Part shown: positions 20,391-31,852 of the stretch, piece after piece
How the letters are laid out: each line of letters opens with the position of its first letter
Numbering within the stretch: the stretch's first letter is position 1
From: Myxocyprinus asiaticus
Lineage: Eukaryota > Chordata > Actinopteri > Cypriniformes > Catostomidae
Length of the DNA stretch: 64,000 bases
Direction: 5' to 3'
Assembly: GCF_019703515.2 (NCBI RefSeq)
Contig: NC_059368.1
Span: 32,871,391 to 32,935,390, forward strand
Notes under the pieces: model-generated
Told to the model about the DNA's origin: nothing
The model's input: the letters and a program-made list of their open reading frames with translations, nothing else
The model's database searches: none
Made by a program: the position numbers and the translations under genes

Positions 20391-20615
20391 CCAATGGGGT
20401 GCAGCTCACACACTGAACTTAATTGCTTCAAAGGATCTAGTGGATGCCATCTCTAAGGGTCCTGCTCGCAGGGTACACAATAGTTCAACTGCAAAATGTG
20501 CCGCAATATGGAACAAAGTCCATCGCTATACTGTTGCTGCTGATGCAGTTGAGTGCATGAAACTTGACATAAAACTTGACACAATTGTTCCTTGTGTGAC
20601 ACATTGGAACTCTGC

Positions 20616-20618
<3 letters not shown>
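20391..20618 (+). pseudogene. hAT-B transposase, catalytic-domain fragment
   Basis: The reading frame gives WGAAHTLNLIASKDLVDAIS, then KCAAIWNKVHRYTVAADAVE, then VPCVTHWNSAF, after which a TA microsatellite breaks the frame. The HTLNL(I/V)A and (R/H)WNS(T/A)F blocks are standard landmarks of hAT transposases around the catalytic core. Sequence between the N-terminus at 11744 and this block is missing apart from the LINE insert. It is inactive. Confidence 0.78.

Positions 20619-20679
<61 letters not shown>
20618..20679. repeat. (TA)n microsatellite, about 30 repeats
   Basis: An uninterrupted TA run inside the hAT-B transposase remnant. It produces the false IYIYIY protein. Confidence 0.95.
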
Positions 20680-20681
<2 letters not shown>

Positions 20682-20769
20682 TGCTCTTTTAGAATATTCT
20701 TGCTGTTCAAAAGATAATATCTTGCACCTCAGCTTTGGAATAGTTGATTGACTATCAGTAAGCAGTAAG

Positions 20770-21095
20770 GGTTAAATGGATAGTTCACCCAAAAATGAAA
20801 ATTATCCCATGATTTACTCACCCTCATGCCATCCCAGATGTGGATGACTTTCTTTACTCTGCAGAACACAAATTCATATTTTTAGAAGAATATTTTATTT
20901 TGGTCCATACAATGCAAGTGAATGGGTGCCAAAATTTGGACGCTCAAATATCCACATAAAGAGAGCATAAAAGTAATCCATATGACTCCAGTGGTTAAAT
21001 CCATATTTTCAGACACAACATGATAGGTCTGGGTGAGAAACAGATACATTTTACAAGTCATTTTTTATCATAAATTCTCCTCCCTTTATATATTT
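20770..21095 (+). mobile_element. half of a foldback-type MITE
   Basis: It starts 'atggatagttcacccaaaa' and continues with the catttactcaccctcatg-like and aatgcaagtgaatgg-like segments seen in the full foldback elements at 28098-28768 and 33634-34393. Only the left arm and part of the centre are present. Confidence 0.75.
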
Positions 21096-21587
21096 TTCTG
21101 GTTAATGTTTTGTTTGTTTCCTCTCCCCCATGAGAGTTTTGTTTTGTTTGTTTGTTTTCTGTTTAATAAAATCATTTATTTTTCACTCATTCCTGCATTT
21201 GGGTTCTCATTCCTGCTAAATGTGACACTTAAAATGAACTTCATGTCTCCGTGTTTTGAATTATAAACTTTGGCCATGCACTGCCATTGCTGTCAGATTT
21301 AATTAATGTAATGTTTAATGCACTTTTTAAAAATATCACAAGGAGCTCTTTTTGTGAGGCTTTTTTGTTGTTGTTGTTGTTATAATAAGGAATGGAATGT
21401 TTTCTTCCTCTTTGTGCTTTTATGTAAAAAGAACTATCCTACTCAAATGCATGTCACATAAAATCCAAAAGTAATCTGATTATATTACTCAATGTAATCT
21501 GAGATTACGTTACTGATTGCATTTTTTGTCATGTAATTTGTAGTCCGTACCTGATTCATCCAGAACTCCGCCCAGCACTGTCTGCAA

Positions 21588-22365
21588 TAGGGATGGGTGA
21601 TACCACTTGTTTTCTTTTTGATCTGATACCAATAATTTCAAGTCCAATATCGTCGATACTGATACTTCTATTAAATAGATTTTTTCTACGATGGGTAATT
21701 TGAAATATTATTTTTAGTCATAATTCAAGTCATAATATTTTTTTTTACATTTGTGAGCCTAAACAGAAAATGATTAGACTTCTGTTTTGTTTACCCCTAC
21801 AAAAATTAAGAACTTAACTTTGGTTACTACTACAATATTACTGTAGTAAAAAACATGGCTTCAGCCCCCCCCCCCAAAAAAAACATGGTTACTACGATAT
21901 TACTGTACTTTAATAAAACCATGGTTAACTTTATTTATTTCTTATTAACAACAATTACACAAAGTTATAAGAAATAAGAAATGTCACCTTTAGATATGTT
22001 ATTTTAGTGTGAATTTACTCCAGAAGTGGTTTCTCTGATTTTCTATCATTACCTCTACAAGGCACTGATCCCTCTTGTTTTAATGAGACTTGTGATGGTG
22101 CAAGCGCTTGTCTTGTGTCTTTCAGAAGTTATGCATGTTAAGATGAGCAGAAGAAGAAATATTTCCCATTCTGCACAAGTATTTTCTAATATAGCCTAAT
22201 CCTTTTTATTTCACTTTGAAGCTTATGATTATTGTTCATGGTAACCAAATAATATCCCTAGTTAAATTTTTTTTTTAGAATCAGTATTTTTGTGAGGATT
22301 GATATTTTTGATACAACATCAGTATTGGAAGTATCGATACTGTAGGATCATTCCGCCCATCCCTT
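21588..22365. mobile_element. non-autonomous hAT-type element (copy 2), 778 bp
   Basis: This is the uninterrupted sister of 3942-6464. The left end is tagggatgggtgatacc and the right end reads ggatcattccgcccatccc. It is flanked by GTCTGCAA (21580-21587) and GTCTGTAT (22366-22373), an 8-bp duplication with two changes. It inserted at the outer edge of hAT-B, splitting that element's own target duplication. It shows the empty TA site for the Tc1 of copy 1. Confidence 0.88.
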
Positions 22366-22382
22366 GTCTGTATGACCAGCGG

Positions 22383-22610
22383 CAGGTTCGGACTGGGAAG
22401 AAAATTCGTCCCGGGATTTTACATAAAAACTGGCCCAAAAGTTGAGCGGGGTGGGGGTTGCTGTCCTTTTCTGCATATCGCTGCCCCCTTCTGCATATCA
22501 CGGCTCCATTTTGTGGCACGTTCTGCATAACGTGGTGGCCCACGCTGTCCCATTTTGCAGCCGGCCCACCGGGAAATGTCCCCGTTCTTCCAATGGCCAG
22601 TCCGTCACTG
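22383..22610. mobile_element. 228-bp hAT-type MITE
   Basis: The ends caggttcggactgg and ccagtccgtcactg are imperfect inverted repeats. The flanks ACCAGCGG (22375-22382) and ACCAGCAG (22611-22618) are an 8-bp duplication with one change. It has no coding capacity. It lies immediately next to copy 2 of the previous family. Confidence 0.8.
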
Positions 22611-22644
22611 ACCAGCAGACAAGGTAAGGAATTTTTGTGTTCCT

Positions 22645-22700
22645 AATTTGTAAGTCATTCTGGATAAAAGCATCTGCCAAATGACTAAATATAATAGTAA
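22645..22700 (+). mobile_element. L2-type 3' tail fragment
   Basis: 'taagtcattctggataaaag' followed by catctgccaaatgactaaat matches the L2 tail at 255-305. It may be a very short L2 copy or the tail of a SINE that borrowed it. Confidence 0.7.
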
Positions 22701-22965
22701 ATTACTTGCACAGCTTTATTAATTATAATGGGAGCGATCTATAGTTACTTTTAGAGCTCTACTTCTCTAACTTATTTGTTGCCGTAAATTTAATTCGCCT
22801 ACCAGAAATAGGGTCATGGCAGTTTGTCTGAAAGAATACAACGCCTTTGGATGTCTTAAACATGATTTACACATGGTCGGGAGAAAGTGTACATTTTGTT
22901 CGTACCCACTAAGGCTTTGAAAACATGAATCCAAACATTTACATCAGACCAGCTTTACAAATGAT

Positions 22966-22997
<32 letters not shown>

Positions 22998-23007
22998 TTC
23001 TGCTTGT
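22701..23007. other. spacer with short (CT)n
   Basis: Nothing coding. A CT run lies at about 22976-22990. Confidence 0.45.
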
Positions 23008-23336
23008 TGTAACCTTGGTGTCTGGAGTGGAAGAGAGGAGACACTGGAGTAGAATCTTTTAATTATACACACTGGAGTAGACCGTTCACTGGCACAGAAA
23101 CAAACAATAAATCTTAACATCAAACTTAACTCAACCTAACACTTCAAGGACTGACAAAGGAGTGGGTAAAACTAGAGGATATTTATACAAAAGGAACTAA
23201 TGAGTGAATGGAATACAGGTGAGGATAATAAGAAACAGATGGAAGCGATCAGGGCAGTGCACTATGGGAAATGAAGTCCGGGGGAAAACTTCAAAATAAG
23301 AGTCCTTGAAGAAGCTGATGGAGACAGACTGTGACA
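23008..23336 (-). mobile_element. solo LTR, 329 bp
   Basis: The minus strand begins TGTCACAGTCTGTCTCC and ends CCAAGGTTACA, i.e. TG...CA ends. The flanks CTTGT (23003-23007) and CTCGT (23337-23341) differ at one base and fit a 5-bp target duplication. A TATAAATATCC stretch on the minus strand near 23190 is a plausible LTR promoter. Confidence 0.75.
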
Positions 23337-23341
23337 CTCGT

Positions 23342-24860
23342 GTTTCATGAATGAGGTCCATTAATTATAACAATGTTGGGAAGAAATATGCAAGTAGGCA
23401 TCTTAAATGGGTATCACCATATATAGGAATAAACTTAATGTAAAGTGCATTTAAACCAAGTCAAGTGGTGTAAGATGTAAAAAAAAAAAAAAAAAAAAGG
23501 CACACTGCCCTAAAGATCTATGCACATTGTACAGTATGTTTCACAGCAGGGGCATTTGTAGGCTTTCATCATTACTGGGGAGTCTGGGGCCCATAAAGTG
23601 CACAATCTGTTGTACCATAACGTTGAAGAGGGGTCTAAAATGATTTGATTATTTTATTTATTTATTTACCAAAACATTCTTTTCTGGTGATTTTAGGAGC
23701 ACATTTGAATATTTTCTTTATTAGCCTATATACAGTATATTGAGTAGCATTAATGAAACTATGGACTGAATACATATTGATACCTTTTCACATTACACAG
23801 CACAAGATGAAGTTTATCAAAGTGACCTTTCTCAAATCATGGTACAGTGATGGTACAATATGTTAAAACCTTGGTATTTTTATAATATATTATGGTATTT
23901 ATATGGTAGGCTACAGTACTCCAAGGAACATGTCAAATAAACATGGTATTGGCTTGGTAATTTTTGGTACTTTTAAGTGCTTTTATGTAACATTAGTATT
24001 TTGATACACTTTTGTTTACCTGCACAAGACAATTGCTCACAGGCTGCACATGCATTCGCACGTTAGAGGGAAAAGTGGAACCTCCAAATCATGCTCATCA
24101 TTGATTATTCAAACCTGGTTACTGTCTGGCTTTGAACTCTAGTCTCCCACACAGCTGATGCAATGCGCTGCCAATTATGCCAGGTGGAAAGGTAAATACA
24201 TTGAAACCACTGCAAACATGTCTGATAAGTATGCTGCATGTCAGCATGTCGGCATACAGTCGGCGATCCTGGGGTACCGAAACTATCGGAAACATCATGC
24301 CGACCACATGTGATCATGTTGTTATTTCACGAATCGCTCCGATTCACGAGCCTCGCACTCTTGAATCTATGGTCATGTTCACAATGGCATACCATCCATA
24401 CTTCTCTCACTGTTTTTACCAAGAACAGATATAACAGAAACAGCAAGAGTAGTATAGTATTAAGGCATTTAGTACGCAGTCTATATGTTCCATGGGGGGT
24501 GCCAGAACAATACGTTCTCGGAATGCACAGAGCGCATTTTGTTCGACACAGACTGGACACATGCTAAAATTGGCCTGGTAGATCGGCGCCCCTGCCCTAG
24601 ACAGTCGCCTATATCGGTAATAGATTGACCGGCCCTGACCACAGTCTTACCTAATGCAGAAAAATGGGTTGAACTGGAAATCATAAGCCATATTATATGC
24701 ATTCCCTGCCAATGCTGTCAGAGCAAACTTTAAAAGTTTTTGGAAGTTACAAAAAAATCAGTGATTTTTTTCACAAGTTCAAGCGATATGTCTAATGATG
24801 TTTCTTCAGTCATCTCAGTGTAGGCTAGTTTCACGCTGATAACTGTAAATGGCTGTCAAT
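23342..24860. other. spacer, no gene recognised
   Basis: Poly(A) at about 23480-23498. Short ORFs at 24100-24700 overlap on both strands and match nothing I know. A weak tRNA-SINE-like stretch (minus strand, about 24190-24115, with ttggcagcgcattgcatcag and gagttcaaagccag) is too diverged to call. Confidence 0.4.
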
Positions 24861-25784
24861 CAGGGGTTGCGTTAACCGAAAATTCTCCATCATTTACCAA
24901 TTTTTTGAAAGACTGATGGAAAATTTCAAATGCTGTCTGTCATTTTGACAGATAAAAAATAAGAAAGAATGTTCAACTAGTGCATCAGTTTTGACTTCAC
25001 TGTCTCTCTCACACACTCCCGCTGCGTGTGTGTGTGTGTGTGCCCTGTTTATTGCCTGATATTAAGATGCGTATTAACAGGCATCATCACCATTCACACC
25101 TGGTAGTATGCGTCTATTTTGACCAATTGTGTTCGGATTTCGAGGAGAGGTCTGAATAATTGACTGCATATCAGTTATTACGTTAGAGTGTTACTGCATG
25201 ATCAGGGTGTCACTTTATTAATAAAGCACAAAAAAGTATAGTAACAAAATGAAAGCGTGAATAAGATGCACATCGTTTCAGCCAATTACTCGCATTCAAT
25301 CTAAGTGCAAACATTAGCCTATGTTTAGAGCACAATTGTCAGTTATTATAGATAGAGTCAGTTATAATATCTGCATTAGAGCTTTAGAGATGTGTGTGCT
25401 TCTGATCTGTGACTTTCTTGTTATAGGCTATCAGGCACATTGAATAAGTTCCGTGAACCTGTGCATTTTACGATCTGACAGTTATTTCATTTAAAAGCCG
25501 CACGTGCCTATAAAGTTTAAAAGTCTTGTTTTAGCACAGTGGTTGATTGACAGGTATCTACTTTCACCCAAGAATTCCTTGGTTTCACCAGACTTGTGCT
25601 TGGGGAGTCAAAAATATCATTAAGCCTATCCACTGTAATTTATATGCCATTACAATGAATGCTACGCCCCTGAATGTAGTACTTATAAAATTAAAACAAG
25701 TATGATGGATAAAAATAGACCAGGACATTTTACAACTTAGTCCGTCAAAGTGACGGATAAATATTTTTTCTAGCGCAACCTCTG
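24861..25784. mobile_element. 924-bp hAT-type MITE
   Basis: The left end caggggttgcgttaac and the right end tagcgcaacctctg are inverted relatives. The flanks CTGTCAAT (24853-24860) and CCGTCAAA (25785-25792) match at 6 of 8 positions. Subterminal CTGTCATTTTGACAG-like and CGTCACTTTGACGG-like repeats also face each other. There is no transposase ORF. A TG run lies at about 25027-25042. Confidence 0.65.
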
Positions 25785-25792
25785 CCGTCAAA

Positions 25793-26149
25793 GTAAACTT
25801 AACGCTACTTAATTTTATTTTTTATTTTTTATAATTTAATAACTTTTGTGTTTAAAAGTGCCATTGTTTTAAAAAAAATTAAACAACAGGCATCAAACGA
25901 CGTAGAACGTAGCTACTTGCTCACGTCCACTAATCTAGAGTCAGCTTTTACCATCCCACTAATAGTTGAGGTTTGGATTTTGGTAGGTGAAACTGATCCT
26001 AGACCAGTAGTTACAGACAGCTTTATCAAGGAGTAGCATTTGGATGCAAAAGAGATTGAGAGAGCAGTTAAAGGGAAATCTTTCCATTAATTTACAACTC
26101 AGAGAGGTATGCCGTCATTTTTTAAATTTGTTTAAAAAAATGTATATAC
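25793..26149. other. spacer
   Basis: AT-rich. A 62-codon ORF at 25848 is not recognised. Confidence 0.35.
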
Positions 26150-26230
26150 AATTGCCTCACAGACAGGCAAGCCAACAAAGACTCACCCGTGACCCAATTT
26201 GGGTTGCAACCCATAGTTTAAGAAACGCTG
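26150..26230 (-). mobile_element. hAT terminal fragment
   Basis: Read on the minus strand this is cagcgtttcttaaactatgg, then gttgcaacccaaattgggtc, a terminal repeat of the same general type as hAT-A at 2605. No partner end is visible nearby. Confidence 0.5.
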
Positions 26231-26564
26231 GTTATGAAGATAGTAGACTGTATTTTATAATTTTTTTTTTTTTTTTTTTTTTGATAGATTTGCCAAAATT
26301 TGCGAGGTTTATGGCATTTTGTCTTAATAAAATAGTTTTTTTGGATGGAATAACTCAACACAGTTTCCAATATCTTACCAAGACAAGCATTTTGACTGTT
26401 CACACATGGCTTCAATCACGAGCACTCACATACAGTATGTGCATATATGCATGAGTTCTGGAAAGCGGCCACCAACACATGTGTGGGTACTGAAATTAGT
26501 TGGTACAAGTATTATCGATACTGTAGAAAGACATTTATCATTAATCGAATCAAGTAGTTTAATA
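26231..26564. other. spacer with T run
   Basis: A T-homopolymer of about 22 bases lies at 26260-26282. No gene is seen. Confidence 0.4.
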
Positions 26565-26680
26565 TATATCTTCTAAAGCGATATGATCGGTTTTGAATGA
26601 GAAACATAGGTTGGGAACAACATGAGGGGGAATGAATAATGGCAGAACTTTAATTTTTAGGTGGACAATTCCTTTAAAAT
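26565..26680 (+). mobile_element. right-end fragment of a foldback-type MITE
   Basis: The stretch ends 'ggtggacaattcctttaaa' after 'gggaacaacatgaggg', the characteristic right arm of the foldback family at 28098 and 33634. Confidence 0.6.
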
Positions 26681-28097
26681 ATCTCTATAGTTTGACTTTC
26701 CCTTTGATTTAGATTTATGAGATGATACTGCAGCCTTAAGCTCCAGATGTCAAAGAGAAGAGCATCAGCCTGGAGTTTCACTCTAAAACCCAATGCTAGG
26801 TTTACACTATATTCTGCTTGTCAAGGGCTCAGGACTGCACAGGGATGTCTCAGTGTCTTAAAGTGACAGGGAGACAGACTAGACTTAATGGATTTCACAG
26901 CTCCCCTGAGATCTTGTTCTCCAGTTGTTATCCTTCCATTACCCTTGTTCTAGTGATTCTGGGAAACACATTTGCCTTAATGTTTGTTATGTGTCTGTTA
27001 CATATGCATGACAGTACACATTAAGCATCTATTTTAACTTGGGAAGGGTGAGTAATGGGACGATTTTTATCAGGCTTTTATTTGATGATGTGAAGTCTTT
27101 TTGCTGTCTAACAAATCAGATATAAACCCCCTAATTTCCCATATAAAATCTAAACAAAACACCTTTTGATACACTGGAAAAGAATTATATTAAATTTGAT
27201 TGCATAGTAATATTTGGTGTGGGGAAATCAAAAGTATCGCCTCCATGGAGGGTCAGTGGAGATCCACAAGAACATGCTGTCTGAACAATCATTTCAACAA
27301 GAAGAGTGTGCCTGTCATTTCAGAAGTCTTCTCACACATGCAGTTCTCCATCTGTCTGGGTTTTACAGATCAGGGCCTCTGAAATAATGCCTTAATAGAA
27401 ACTAGTCAGAGATGGGCCATTTAGTCTCTGACATTAAACGTGTTTGGAAGTTTCCAAGATTTCTTTCTAAATGCAGATTGGTGTGATATGACACCAGAAG
27501 GGAAATGATTTTGAAAATGATTCCTTTCCCATGCTAAGCTCTTTACCAGTGATCTAACCAACAGATGGACATTGAAAATTACCTGGTTTAATTTTCATAA
27601 AGCTCTTCTGATATGCAATATTAATTTGGAATCAGGATTTTACATTAGTCGTTTGTTGCAAACTAAATGGACTGCAGTGCACCTTAGAATTGTGTTTAAA
27701 AGAATAATCGGTCTGTGACCATGGTACTGAAAGCATGTAATGTAGACACATTTAGGAAAAAAAAAAAACCTTTGTGGTAAACCAAATACATCTGTATCTT
27801 TCAGTAACACAGTAACACAATAGATGCATATTATTTTTTGATCAAGGTCCATATTCTGGTTAATTCTGGTTTATTCCATAAAAGATGTTTGCATACCTCA
27901 CTGCTATTTGAGTACTCCTGTATACATGCAATCAGCATATCCTAAATAAACTAAGACATGCATGTATGTACGGTCACCCATCAGTATATAGATTTATGTT
28001 CATTTAATGTTTGTAAAAAGGAATCTGCCTCCTCCTCCCTCTAAAAAACATGTTTCTTTGATAGCTTGACTACCTGTGTCTGTTTAGGATGCCTAAT
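26681..28097. other. spacer, probably single-copy DNA
   Basis: Low repeat content and no recognised coding sequence on either strand. Short ORFs (26818, 27200 and 27640 minus) have no known motif. It may be intronic or intergenic. Confidence 0.4.
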
Positions 28098-28768
28098 TAA
28101 AGGGTTAGTTCACACATTATTTACCCACCCTCAAGCCATCTAAGATGTATATGACTTTCTTTCTTCTGAAGAACACAGATTAAGATTTTTAGAAGAACAT
28201 CTCAGCTCTGTGGGTCCATTCAATGCAAGTAAATGGTGGCCAGGCCTTTGAAGCTCCAAAACGCAGATCAAGTCAGCCTAAACATAATCCATCAAACTCC
28301 AATTGTTAAATCAATGGTTTCTGAAGTGATCCAGCTGGTTTTGGGTAAGAACAGACCAAAACGTAACTCCTTTTTACTGTACATATTGACAGCAGTCTCC
28401 TTGGCGATCACGATTTCAAGCTTGATTACTCTTCCCATGCTCTGTGTATGCGTCAAGCACTAGTAAGTTTAATCGAGCTTGAAATCATGATCGTGCCTAG
28501 AGACTGCAATGGCAAGATGTACAGTGAAAAAATTTGATACATTTTGGTCTGTTCTCACCAAAAAACAACTGGATCACTTCAGAAGACATTGATTGTTAAA
28601 CCATTGGAGCTTCAAAGGTCTGGCCACCATTCACTTGCATTGAAATGACCTACAGTGGCTGACATATTCTTCTAAAAATCTTTGTTTGTGTTCTGCAGGA
28701 GAAAGAAAGTACAGCATGAGGGTGAGTAAATAATGAGAGAATTTTCATTTTGGACTGAACTATCTCTA
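28098..28768. mobile_element. foldback-type MITE, ~670 bp
   Basis: Left arm (28098-28430) and right arm (28460-28768) pair almost along their full length: for example cgatcacgatttcaagcttg on the left against cgagcttgaaatcatgatcg on the right. Only about 30 bases form the loop. The outer ends are 'agggttagttcaca' and 'ggactgaactatctct'. It has no ORF. As RNA it would form a long hairpin. Confidence 0.82.
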
Positions 28769-30308
28769 TAATTTTTTTTGGACATGCACAAATATAAATG
28801 AACAGTGGATATCCAGAATTACGATTAATTCAGGCATAGACCAGCTGACTTAATCCAATTTCCAGAAAACCAGAATTTTAGCCTAGTCAGGTTATTATAA
28901 TTTAAAAGCATTAACATTTAAATGCATACAAAACCATTATGTAATACAATTCTGTCTTGTATGTTTGGATTTTTTCTTTCTTGTTTCATGTTTTGATTAA
29001 TGTCTTTAATTTTGTCATGTCTTTTATTTTAAAGTTCATTGTTTCTAGTCTTGTCTGGCTTCATGCATCCCTTAATTGTTCCCAGGTGTATTTAATCCCT
29101 GAAGTTCTCCTTGTCTTTTATCTGGATTTGTTGTATGTAACATGTTCTTTTGGTGAGTCTCATGGCTTCACGTATTGTCACGTTTTTACTTGTTTAGTTG
29201 TGTTTATGGTATTTAAGAACTGCTTTTTGGTTCGACTCATCTGAGTTATTGGTTACATTCAGATTTTTTATTTATTTCTTCTTCTTTTTTTATTTATTTA
29301 CATATTGGTAACATTTTTAGATTTTACCCTACACCTTTTATTGTTTAACTTTTAAGCAGACCTCATTAATGAAGAATACACTCAATGTATCTGTGAATTT
29401 TACAGTGAGCATGTGCAAATGAGAAAGAAGGACCCAATTCCTAAATGATGTGAACCCTCAGCAAACCACCATCACAATGTACACACATTCATTCAAGCAT
29501 GTCTGTGGTAATGCATATTGCTATGTGAACCATTTTTGCCCCTGCTCAATAGTACACTTACACATGCGAGCAGAATTAAAAGCTTTCCTCTGCAAGTTTT
29601 GTCTAAGTAAAATCTCACACACTCACATAGACAAAACTAGCAGAGGAAGACTTTTAATTCTGCTCACAGCTTATATCCCCATACTGCCAATCACAGTTGG
29701 ACACATATGCATAGAAAACAGACCTTCAACACTCCCAGGCCTCTCCAAACTCTGTACATCCTTGCTGCAGAGTGGAGTCTTTATCTCCTTGTATTTAATG
29801 TTCTATTAGAGATGTACTGAACCATCAGAAACGTTATTACATTTAGATGCCAATACATTAACTGTGAAATGAAGGGCTTAAGTTGAGTAACCGAAGAGTT
29901 TTGGTGAAATGACAGTTACAGATGGAGGCTTGGAATGTAGCCTTATTTATATCAGTTCATTCAGCAAATTCTACTTGGAAAATGTGATTTGGAGATTTGG
30001 GGAGGTCATGTCCTACTCAATCAAAACTGTGATTGTGAGCATGCTGCTGAACTCCATGAGATGTCGGTCTCACACAAGGGTCCGAAATTAACCTTTTGCC
30101 ACACCTGTTAATTGAGAAAATGAATCGGCCATCAATATGTCTTACTGGCCACAAAGCTGTAAGACAACTGTAAACTTTTGCAATATTTTATTTGCTTATT
30201 AGATTTTAGGCAAGCTATTATTATTGCTCATATAGGGTTGGGGATTTGAAAAAACCCTAACCCCAAGTATAAAACTTTGGCATGAAACGAACTCCACACT
30301 GTTTGTGC
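28769..30308. other. spacer with possible LTR-like stretch and a hairpin
   Basis: 28950-29270 is T-rich, has 'attgttcccaggtgtattta' and 'tatttaagaactgct' (TATA-like), and could be a decayed LTR, but I see no ends. A 40-bp-stem inverted repeat is listed separately at 29566-29667. No gene is recognised. Confidence 0.35.
29566..29667. repeat. perfectly spaced short hairpin (40-bp stem, 22-nt loop)
   Basis: The left arm 29566-29605 and right arm 29628-29667 pair at 36 of 40 positions (gagcagaattaaaag against cttttaattctgctc), with G-U possible at some mismatches. The total of 102 nt is in the size range of microRNA precursors or small foldback elements. There is no known repeat family match. Transcription is not shown. 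Confidence 0.6.
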
Positions 30309-30438
30309 TACACTGTAAAACAAGTTTTGTGAGGTAACCTAAATTAACTGGTTTTATTCAAAAATGTTAATTAATCTGACAAAATTTACCTGAGAAATCA
30401 GGTTACATTACATTGCATACACTTTTTGTTTCAGTGTA
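30309..30438. mobile_element. 130-bp mini-MITE
   Basis: The ends tacactgtaaaacaag and ctttttgtttcagtgta are imperfect inverted repeats. A related, less complete copy is at about 33430-33570 (aacactgtaaaaaaaaatg, aaaattggctggttttattc). Confidence 0.6.
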
Positions 30439-30571
30439 CAGCCATGAATGATACCTCAAATGATGTGGCATGTTGAAGAGAGTTGTACTAGTACTTTTCT
30501 AGGACTTTTTCTTTAAATACCACTCAGAAACTTTGCGCTGTTTTGACAACCACCCACGACATCCTATCTAC

Positions 30572-31165
30572 TGTGGCGAATGACTTGCTCCTCCCTTTCG
30601 TTATAGTCACCCCACCTCTGAGGGCCGTCCTTCAGCAAGGCACAAAGTATGAGTGGGCAGGAGAGAGGAGAGGTGCAGTTTGATGAGCCTTGTTTGGGCA
30701 GTGAATGATGAGGCGTCCCTTATGAGAATATAGCCTCATCATGCTAACATAAGAACGTACAGTGCACCTCTCCTTGTGTGCACACACTGGCCTCCTTGCA
30801 GGTCTAGGAGCAGAGCGGGGAGGGTACTGGCTGAGTTAGATGCACCACTGGACCCACTCTGCTGGAACCTCAGTGCGAGTTAGGTGAGTCGCTGGGGATG
30901 ACCGCACGTGTTGCGGCCGAAGGGCTAGGATGCCGGGCCGCCTTGCCCTCACATGATGCAGCCTTGGGGAGACAGGCTGCCAAAGAAGCTGCCGCCCCTC
31001 ATCTCCCGGAAGGAGGGGGGCACATATGGCCATTGGACCTGGACCATGGACACTCCCCCTGCCTACACATAGCCCTATTCATGCGAGAGTGCCAGATTCC
31101 CCTTTATTTTGGACACTATTTCCCCATTGACACTTTAATTCCCCTTTTGAACATTTTTCTGATTA
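30572..31165 (+). mobile_element. probable LTR fragment, GC-rich
   Basis: Compared with its neighbours this stretch is GC-rich, starts TGTGGCGAATGACTTG, contains a CpG-dense block (30830-31040) and ends in T-rich DNA with 'ggacactatttccccattga'. Its layout resembles a fish Gypsy-like LTR. No matching right end is seen, because a LINE 3' end follows. ORFs on both strands are incidental. This is a tentative call. Confidence 0.35.
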
Positions 31166-31373
31166 TTGTGGCCCAAAGCTACTGAATTTGTTGCATCTTT
31201 TCTAAAAAATTGTGAGGCCATTTCAAGTCAAAACAAGTGGATTTTATTGTCATTCCTCTATATAGCTTGTATATATTGGAAAGAAATGTCATTTCTCCAG
31301 GAACATGGTGCAACACAGAACAGCGTGCAAGACTACATAAAGTGCAATACACAACAGTGTGAGATGAGTGCAG

Positions 31374-31485
31374 GACAATAAATACACAGAACAGAACAAT
31401 AGATACACAGGACAATAAATACACAGGACTGAACAATAGATACACAAGACAATAAATATACAGGACAATAAATACACAGAACATG
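31374..31485. repeat. short tandem array in LINE 3' UTR
   Basis: Irregular repeats of acaataaatacacag(g/a)a and acaatagatacacaggac, about 17-20 bp each and six copies. The array makes the cysteine/tyrosine-rich false ORFs on the minus strand. Confidence 0.8.
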
Positions 31486-31852
31486 AGCTGTAAACTGTAA
31501 ACTATTTTGTAGTGTAGCAGCAATAAGTATAGCAGCAATATTGGCAGCAAAAACGAGTTCCATAATAAAAAGTGACTGATGCAGCTTTGTAAAGTGCAGG
31601 TGTGCAATGTTTTTGAGTCATACTGCTTTAGGTGTTTGACTAGCCTGGGTGAGCATTGGGAGGCAGCAGGGTGTTGAGTAATCTGACTGCCTCAGGGAAG
31701 AAACTGTCACGGAGTCTGCTGGTGGTGGCTCCTGTACCTTCTGCCAGATGGCAGGAGTGCGAAGAGTCCATGAGAGGGGTTGTCCGCAATACTGGTGGCT
31801 TTGCGGAAGCAGCGGTTGTTGTATGTGTTGTCGATGGTGTGTAGAGAGACTC

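Larger units (their letters stand above)
11400..21580 (+). mobile_element. hAT-B: hAT transposon split by an L1-like LINE
   Basis: The left end is cagtgctgggtagtaacgg and the right end is its inverse ...ccgcccagcactg. The target duplication is TCTGCATG at 11392-11399 and TCTGTATG at 22367-22374; the right half was displaced by a later insertion exactly at the junction. Own sequence: 11400-11816 and about 20380-21580. The N-terminus of its transposase starts at 11744 (MEQSTSANHWIYRDHFIFKN) and a catalytic block lies at 20391-20618. The L1-like LINE occupies 11817-20379 and a half foldback element 20770-21095. Confidence 0.85.

Noticed and set aside
24100..24320. Possible tRNA-derived SINE on the minus strand
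   Set aside because: A-box-like and B-box-like words are present, but the spacing and ends are not convincing and no tail or duplication was found.
28957..29244. 95-codon hydrophobic ORF as a membrane protein
   Set aside because: It is T-rich DNA with LTR-like words; the hydrophobic codons follow from base composition and there is no start context.
31179..31607. 142-codon minus-strand ORF with repeated CIYCPVYLL
   Set aside because: It is the translation of a short tandem array in the 3' UTR of a LINE.
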